DNA from: Tribonema minus
Lineage: Eukaryota; Sar; Xanthophyceae; Tribonematales; Tribonemataceae
DNA length: 64,000 nucleotides
Assembly (NCBI GenBank): GCA_017506865.1
Contig: JAFCMP010000073.1
Coordinates: 1 to 64,000 of the forward strand
Reading direction: 5' to 3'
This document shows, in pieces, positions 60,601 through 64,000 of the stretch. Within the stretch, counting starts at the first letter, position 1. Each line of letters begins with the position of its first letter. The notes under the pieces are model-generated. The model saw only the letters and a list, made by a program, of their open reading frames with translations. It had not been told where the DNA came from and did no database searches. A program made the translations under genes and the position numbers.

Positions 60601-63600
60601 TCGAAAAATCATGAGGCTTGACCACCTCTTCTGCTGTAATGCTTCACAGCATGTCCACAATTGTCACTTTCCTACGCCTGTTACCTCTTACTTGCTTTAG
60701 TTTGGATTCCGTTCGGACACACCCATCGAGGACATGGTGACCTCACTTGAGCTGTTCAGGCGTGGCTGGAAGAGCGCCTACGTGCTGGAGCCAGATGAGT
60801 TATGAAATGTATGAGCCAGCCAAAGTGTGCAGTTGTTACCAGATGCTGTTTGTACATCATTATGTGCAGGAGGCAGACGAGGTAGAAGGAAAATGTACTT
60901 CTATGAGCCAGACAAGGTAGGCATGTGTGAGCTACAAGAGGCATGCACGTCCGAGCCAGATGAAGCATGTACGTGTGAGTCAAATTAGATACTTCTGTGT
61001 GTGTGCGTATAATCCAGGTGGTGTATGTGCGTATGACCCAGATGCTCGCACGTTGCAAACTGGCTTCATCTGATGCCACCAACCGCATGCTTCATATGAC
61101 ATCAAGAGGCAAATGCCAAGAGTTGCCCTGATACCTGCCCCTTGGCCCATCAGTGGGTAGCGATTTTTGAATGGCCGTGCCGGTCCCTCGCTCCATTGCG
61201 TGTATACATAAATGCCCAGGCACTCGCACGCTGTGTATAGGCTCTTGTATACCCATGCCCAGGCATTTGCATGTTGTTATGTAGGCTCTGTCTTGTAACA
61301 CTCACTCCTGGCACACTCAATATAACAGCAAGAGTCAGATGCCAATGGCTGCTCCCATTCTCTCCAGCCCCTGACAACAATCCATGATTTCTAGACGCCC
61401 GTGCCTGTCCGCTGCTCCGCCAGTGCCTGTCCATGTATGCATGCTCACAGGCACTCACACGCTGTGATCTGGCCCAACTTCACATCACGACACTAAAGGC
61501 ACGCTCAGTGATAAGTCAGAGTCACGCCACAACAGTTTCTCTGACCCCCTCTTGACCCCCCAACAACTTCCAAATGCCTCTGTCTGTCTCTCGGTGCACC
61601 AGTATCTGTCAATGTGCTCGCAGGCGCCCGACACAGTGCAGTGGCGCATGAGGCAGATCTACAGGTGGCACGTCGGCGGCGTCATAACGCTCTTGCAGAG
61701 GGGCCTGCGGTTTCTGCTGGACCCCCGCAGCGGCAGTTGGCCCAACCTGTGGCACAGGGTCTTCCTCTTCAACAGGTGAGCTTGTGCTTTGACCGAACAG
61801 TGACTGCACAATCTCTTGAGTGCACACGGTACCCGTAATTGACCTCATGTGAGGTCGTTGACCGTCGCAAGTGATCGTTGAGTCATATCATGCTTGAAGC
61901 GCACTGCGGTAGTCAGGAACATCTGAGCCATGTGCTGTTGTAGGCATAAAGCGCGGATCGTAAGCAGGGTAAGGGTTGGGGTGAGGGTTAGAATTAGGGT
62001 TAGCTAATGTCAGTATTGGCATTAGTTAACCCTATCCCTACCCCCAATCCTAAGCAGCTGTACTGTAGGCATACTGTGATGAAGATTGTGACCAGAGTGC
62101 ACTTGGGCTGAATGAGAACCGTCACTCAGGTCCGGAATTTGAAAAGACTTTGCACAAGCCTTTCGTTGCATTCACAACTAGTTTCCTGTTGCACAAGGTC
62201 TTTGCATTCACATGCTGTATTCTGCAAGTGTTACAAGGCCTGCGGTATGTATGTATTGTAGAAGTATGTATTATTTGGCTGGCGTCGCATTATGGTGACT
62301 GTCTCACTGAGCTACTTGCAGGGCCTCTTGCTGTACAAGGTCTTCAGGCGCAGTGCAGAGTAGTTGCATAGAATGTAAACCCCTGAACCACACTGGACGC
62401 CCGACCGAACTTGGGGCCTTCATAGTTGGAAGTTCTTGAGTACGACAGTTTTGGGTGCTGGAGGCCGCTACATACTTGCAAGTTTTAGCAGCCCAGGCAT
62501 GTCTGAATTCCTGACATCTGCAGTACTTTAACTTTGATGACCTGTGGGGGTGCCTGAGTTTCTATCCAACACATCTTGCATGTATGTGCTTGTGCATATC
62601 TAAGATTCAGTTAGCGACCGCCGCCCGCCTACTTTTGGCTGTTTCCCTGCAGCCTCATGTACTACTTCAGGAGCTTTGGAGCCCTGGCCATCATGTTCAT
62701 GCCCATTGCCTACGGCGTGTTTGGCGTATTCCCCTTTGAGGTACGTTTGCAAATAGACATTGACACAGTGAACTATACGTGAAGTATCATACGTCTTGAT
62801 CGCGCATACTCCGAAGACAATCGGGTCATTTGGCAGCATCAGGGCGCAGGGGCTGAAGCTGCTGGAGGCTGCCACTACAAAGTACGCACGCAGGGTTCTG
62901 CTGCCTTGAGCAGCCAGCCCTCTAGCTTTCAACGGCATAGCATTGGCGCGCGAACGCTCAGCTCTCCCTGCAGCGCTCCACCAGGCGCACTCTGTGTGGG
63001 TGATGACACACATGGCAGCGTCCAGAGGGGGGGACAGACGGATGATGATGGAGTGGGGGTGAGATGTCGTTCGGTGATATCCTTTAGAAGTGAGTGTGAA
63101 TGCGCATTGAGACACTCTCAAGTTGTCATAGATTCTGGTAGCAAGCTTGACATCCTCATCTGGGCTTTTTGTTGCGCCCAACATACAACTTCGTCCAAGC
63201 ACCTCAGCTGGATATTGAAGTCTGTGTAACAGTGCAACAACACAAGCTCACATGGAAGTTGTCCACTTCCTGTCTTGTCATTGTACTGCCGCAGACCCAC
63301 TGGCTGAAGCTGGCTCATTACCTGGTACCATATGCTGCAACATGCGGCATTGCGACAGCCATAGGTGAGTGGAGAGGCGTGCAAGGTATCACACTTCAAT
63401 GAATGTGGCCCGAAAAGTAATGTGTGCGATATATGCATCTCGTTCTGATACACACGCGCCCAGTTGTCTGCCAGCGTGAGAGTGTACTAAACTGACTGGC
63501 GCCATTCGCGGTGATGCCCCGAAGGCCCATAGGCAAAGCATTTGACAGGCCTGTGCACCCGTGAACTTCAACATGTGATTGTCTTTCAAGCACCCTGATG

Positions 63601-64000
63601 TACTTGACCTATGCACTGGCCATCGCCGCTTGCGTTTTGGCAGTGCAGTAATTGGACCACCTTGATCTCGAAGTTGATCCATGTGTTGCACACGTCAGAC
63701 TTCACTGCAAGCGCTGCAACAAATCTGTGAAGCATCATCTGCAGAAGTCGTGCACGCATGCCACTGAGATGCGCCCTCCGCCACTTCAACTTCGTAGCCA
63801 GCACATGGAAGAAGACCGACCGCAGGCGCGTGTTTACAGAGATGCAGTTCTTCGCCGCCTCCGCGTTTATGGAGGTCTTCAGCATTGTACAGACTGTTGT
63901 GAGCGCCCTTCAGGTATGTGACTATCTGGGTTGTTGTCTCTGTGTGGTGTACTGAAGTGCACTGTGCACACATGGCTGGGATGTTGCCGCCAATGCGCAG
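48656..64000 (+). CDS. CESA: processive GT2 glycosyltransferase, bacterial-type cellulose synthase-like; 3' end outside window
   Basis: Exons seen: 48656-48876, 49635-49777, 50637-50782, about 52522-52689, about 52950-53144, 53578-53640, 54176-54354, 55211-55416, 56047-56162, 56773-56874, 57860-57982, 58812-58904, 59484-59723, 60701-about 60799, 61624-61775, 62653-62740, 63295-63364, about 63745-63913. Motifs in order: membrane entry YLLWRCTKSLPLEDGSP and a first helix pair; GT2 start VAILLPTAGEGLPVLLRALL; RIVVLDERRR (first Asp); PKAGNLNAAIYNL; LVNDARHYLLPDFL (second Asp; the usual DxD reads DAR); VCFVQTPQRF; GNPLANWGAVKFN and TSCGQGAVWRVDAL; IEDMVTSLELFRRGWKSAYV (the TED-like motif); QIYRW (the QxxRW motif); then at least three membrane segments. 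These are the signatures of BcsA/CesA enzymes, which polymerise UDP-glucose and export the glucan through the plasma membrane. The start, one or two linking exons and the C-terminus are missing. Confidence 0.9.
50128..50262 (+). repeat. R1 dispersed repeat, copy d
   Basis: GGTGATGACACACATGGCGA, GGGGCGTACAGATGGATGAG, a GGGAGGGGGTGCGAATGCCA segment and ATCTGGCGATGTCATCCAGA match the other copies. It lies in an intron of the cellulose synthase-like gene. Confidence 0.7.
50505..50612. repeat. degenerate CCCTAA-like tract
   Basis: Variants such as GATCCTAGCCCTAATCCTGA, CCCTAACCTTACC and CTAACCCTTACCCTAAACC run for about 100 bases just before the exon at 50637. It looks like a decayed telomere block used as the polypyrimidine side of an intron. 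Confidence 0.6.
51078..51102. repeat. C-run
   Basis: About 20 consecutive C bases (51082-51101) lie in an intron of the cellulose synthase-like gene just before the OTU-like fragment. Confidence 0.9.
51210..52232. repeat. inverted-repeat block with an OTU-like motif at its left edge
   Basis: Left arm about 51330-51560 and right arm about 51960-52225 are imperfect inverse copies, sharing the segments GAGCCGGCTGCTCCAATT and AGAAGAAGTGCTTTT. Both arms can encode the same short Cys-containing peptide (YYQES/ASKESDCEM and VKK). Just left of the arm a plus frame reads LVTEDSDGACLFRAIARYVY (about 51230-51290), which is the Cys loop of OTU-type cysteine proteases. The centre (51590-51880) carries a protein-like stretch ELMWALAQPVVYFLVKASTY. 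I read the block as a relic of a mobile element, family unknown, folded into an inverted duplication inside an intron of the cellulose synthase-like gene. Confidence 0.55.
56878..57115. repeat. nested direct duplications in an intron
   Basis: CTCAAACACATTGTTTTACA (56892) recurs as CTCAAACACATTGTTTCACA (56972), and TAGTCAATTGTACGGACACC (56922) recurs as TAGTCAATTGTATGGACACC (57058) followed by the same TTCGTCTCTGATGTTGCATG. Two overlapping local duplications explain it. Confidence 0.75.
57575..57622 (+). repeat. R2 hairpin repeat, copy 2
   Basis: GTCTGGGCTTTTTCGCGCCC, then TGAACGAGAATCAATGAACA and GTACTTCTAC, matches copy 1 (5146-5190) at nearly every base. It lies in an intron of the cellulose synthase-like gene. 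Confidence 0.7.
59590..59700 (+). repeat. internal duplication in the exon 59484-59723
   Basis: GACGCGCTGTCAGAGGAGTG is followed 72 bases later by GATGCGCTGTCAGAGGGCG, with an intervening CACCAGCGGAACGTCACCAG self-repeat. The protein therefore reads VDALSEE... twice right after the conserved GQGAVWRVDAL, a small family-specific insertion before the IEDM motif. It could instead mean that the true donor is the GAGGA|GTGTCA site upstream. Confidence 0.55.
60367..60386 (+). repeat. interstitial telomere-like block
   Basis: GGGGTTAGGGTTAGGGTACG with two exact TTAGGG units lies in an intron of the cellulose synthase-like gene. Confidence 0.7.
60785..61050. repeat. degenerate repeats derived from an exon end
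   Basis: GAGCCAGATGAG at the end of the exon 60701-60799 recurs downstream as GAGCCAGCCAAAG, GAGCCAGACAAGG, GAGCCAGATGAAGC and GACCCAGATGC, each near a TGTATGTG or TGTGTGAG string. Several of these copies carry GT donors while the exon end itself has only the weak GA|GTTATG. Confidence 0.5.
61965..62052. repeat. telomere-like block with inverted partner
   Basis: AGGGTAAGGGTTGGGGTGAG, GGTTAGAATTAGGGTTAGC and then AACCCTATCCCTACCCCCAA run in opposite orientation within 90 bases, so the block could fold back on itself. It is in an intron of the cellulose synthase-like gene. Confidence 0.6.
62915..63135 (+). repeat. R1 dispersed repeat, copy e
   Basis: CTCTAGCTTTCAACGGCATA, GCGCGAACGCTCAGCTCTCC, GGTGATGACACACATGGCAG, GGGGGGGACAGACGGATGATG, GAGATGTCGTTCGGTGATAT and TGCGCATTGAGACACTCTC match copy b over about 220 bases. 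A partial R2 core (CATCTGGGCTTTTTGTTGCG) follows at 63154-63176. It lies in an intron of the cellulose synthase-like gene. Confidence 0.75.

Overview
The window is the left end of a nuclear chromosome of a eukaryote, most likely an alga with a complex (secondary or tertiary) plastid. Evidence: bases 1-496 are a CCCTAA telomere array (TTAGGG type) with the C-rich strand leading inward, genes are split by GT-AG introns of about 60 to 2,400 bases, and one nuclear gene for a plastid-type protease starts with a signal peptide followed at once by an Ala-Phe transit-peptide junction (AAAFRSP), the leader style of stramenopile, haptophyte and cryptophyte plastid proteins. I cannot name the lineage from sequence alone. 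Exons were called by eye from open frames, splice sites, phase agreement and family similarity; none was confirmed by transcripts.

Layout. 1-500 telomere; 500-11,200 subtelomere with a minus-strand ubiquitin-protease-like gene (about 2.0-4.4 kb), a small intronless two-helix membrane protein (7,930-8,403, +), a GC-rich minisatellite and a copy of a dispersed repeat. 11,201-20,239 is a minus-strand gene of at least 12 exons for a five-helix Tweety-family (TTYH; Prominin/Tweety superfamily) membrane protein. 21.8-22.4 kb looks like a decayed type I membrane protein gene (+). 23,217-32,156 (minus) is one uninterrupted 2,979-codon ORF of a LINE with an OTU-like cysteine protease, zinc fingers, reverse transcriptase and a C-terminal restriction-like endonuclease. 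33,260-46,399 (+) is an EGY-like site-2 metalloprotease (M50) gene of 13 or more exons with a plastid leader. About 48.6 kb to the right edge (+) is a processive family-2 glycosyltransferase (bacterial-type cellulose synthase-like) in at least 18 short exons, running out of the window.

Introns and intergenic DNA hold most of the repeats: five copies of a roughly 130-250 bp dispersed element (R1), a 782 bp TA-flanked MITE with 28 bp perfect terminal inverted repeats, a small hairpin repeat (R2), a 0.9 kb inverted-repeat block next to an OTU-like motif, a CGTACG-rich inverted-repeat region, and many short interstitial TTAGGG-like blocks. The three well-supported host genes all act in or at membranes (thylakoid/plastid protease, five-helix membrane protein, plasma-membrane glucan synthase), but nothing suggests they form a pathway. 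The most unusual observations are the intact OTU-bearing LINE, the Tweety homologue in a plastid-bearing protist, and an in-frame TAA inside an otherwise well-supported exon of the protease gene.
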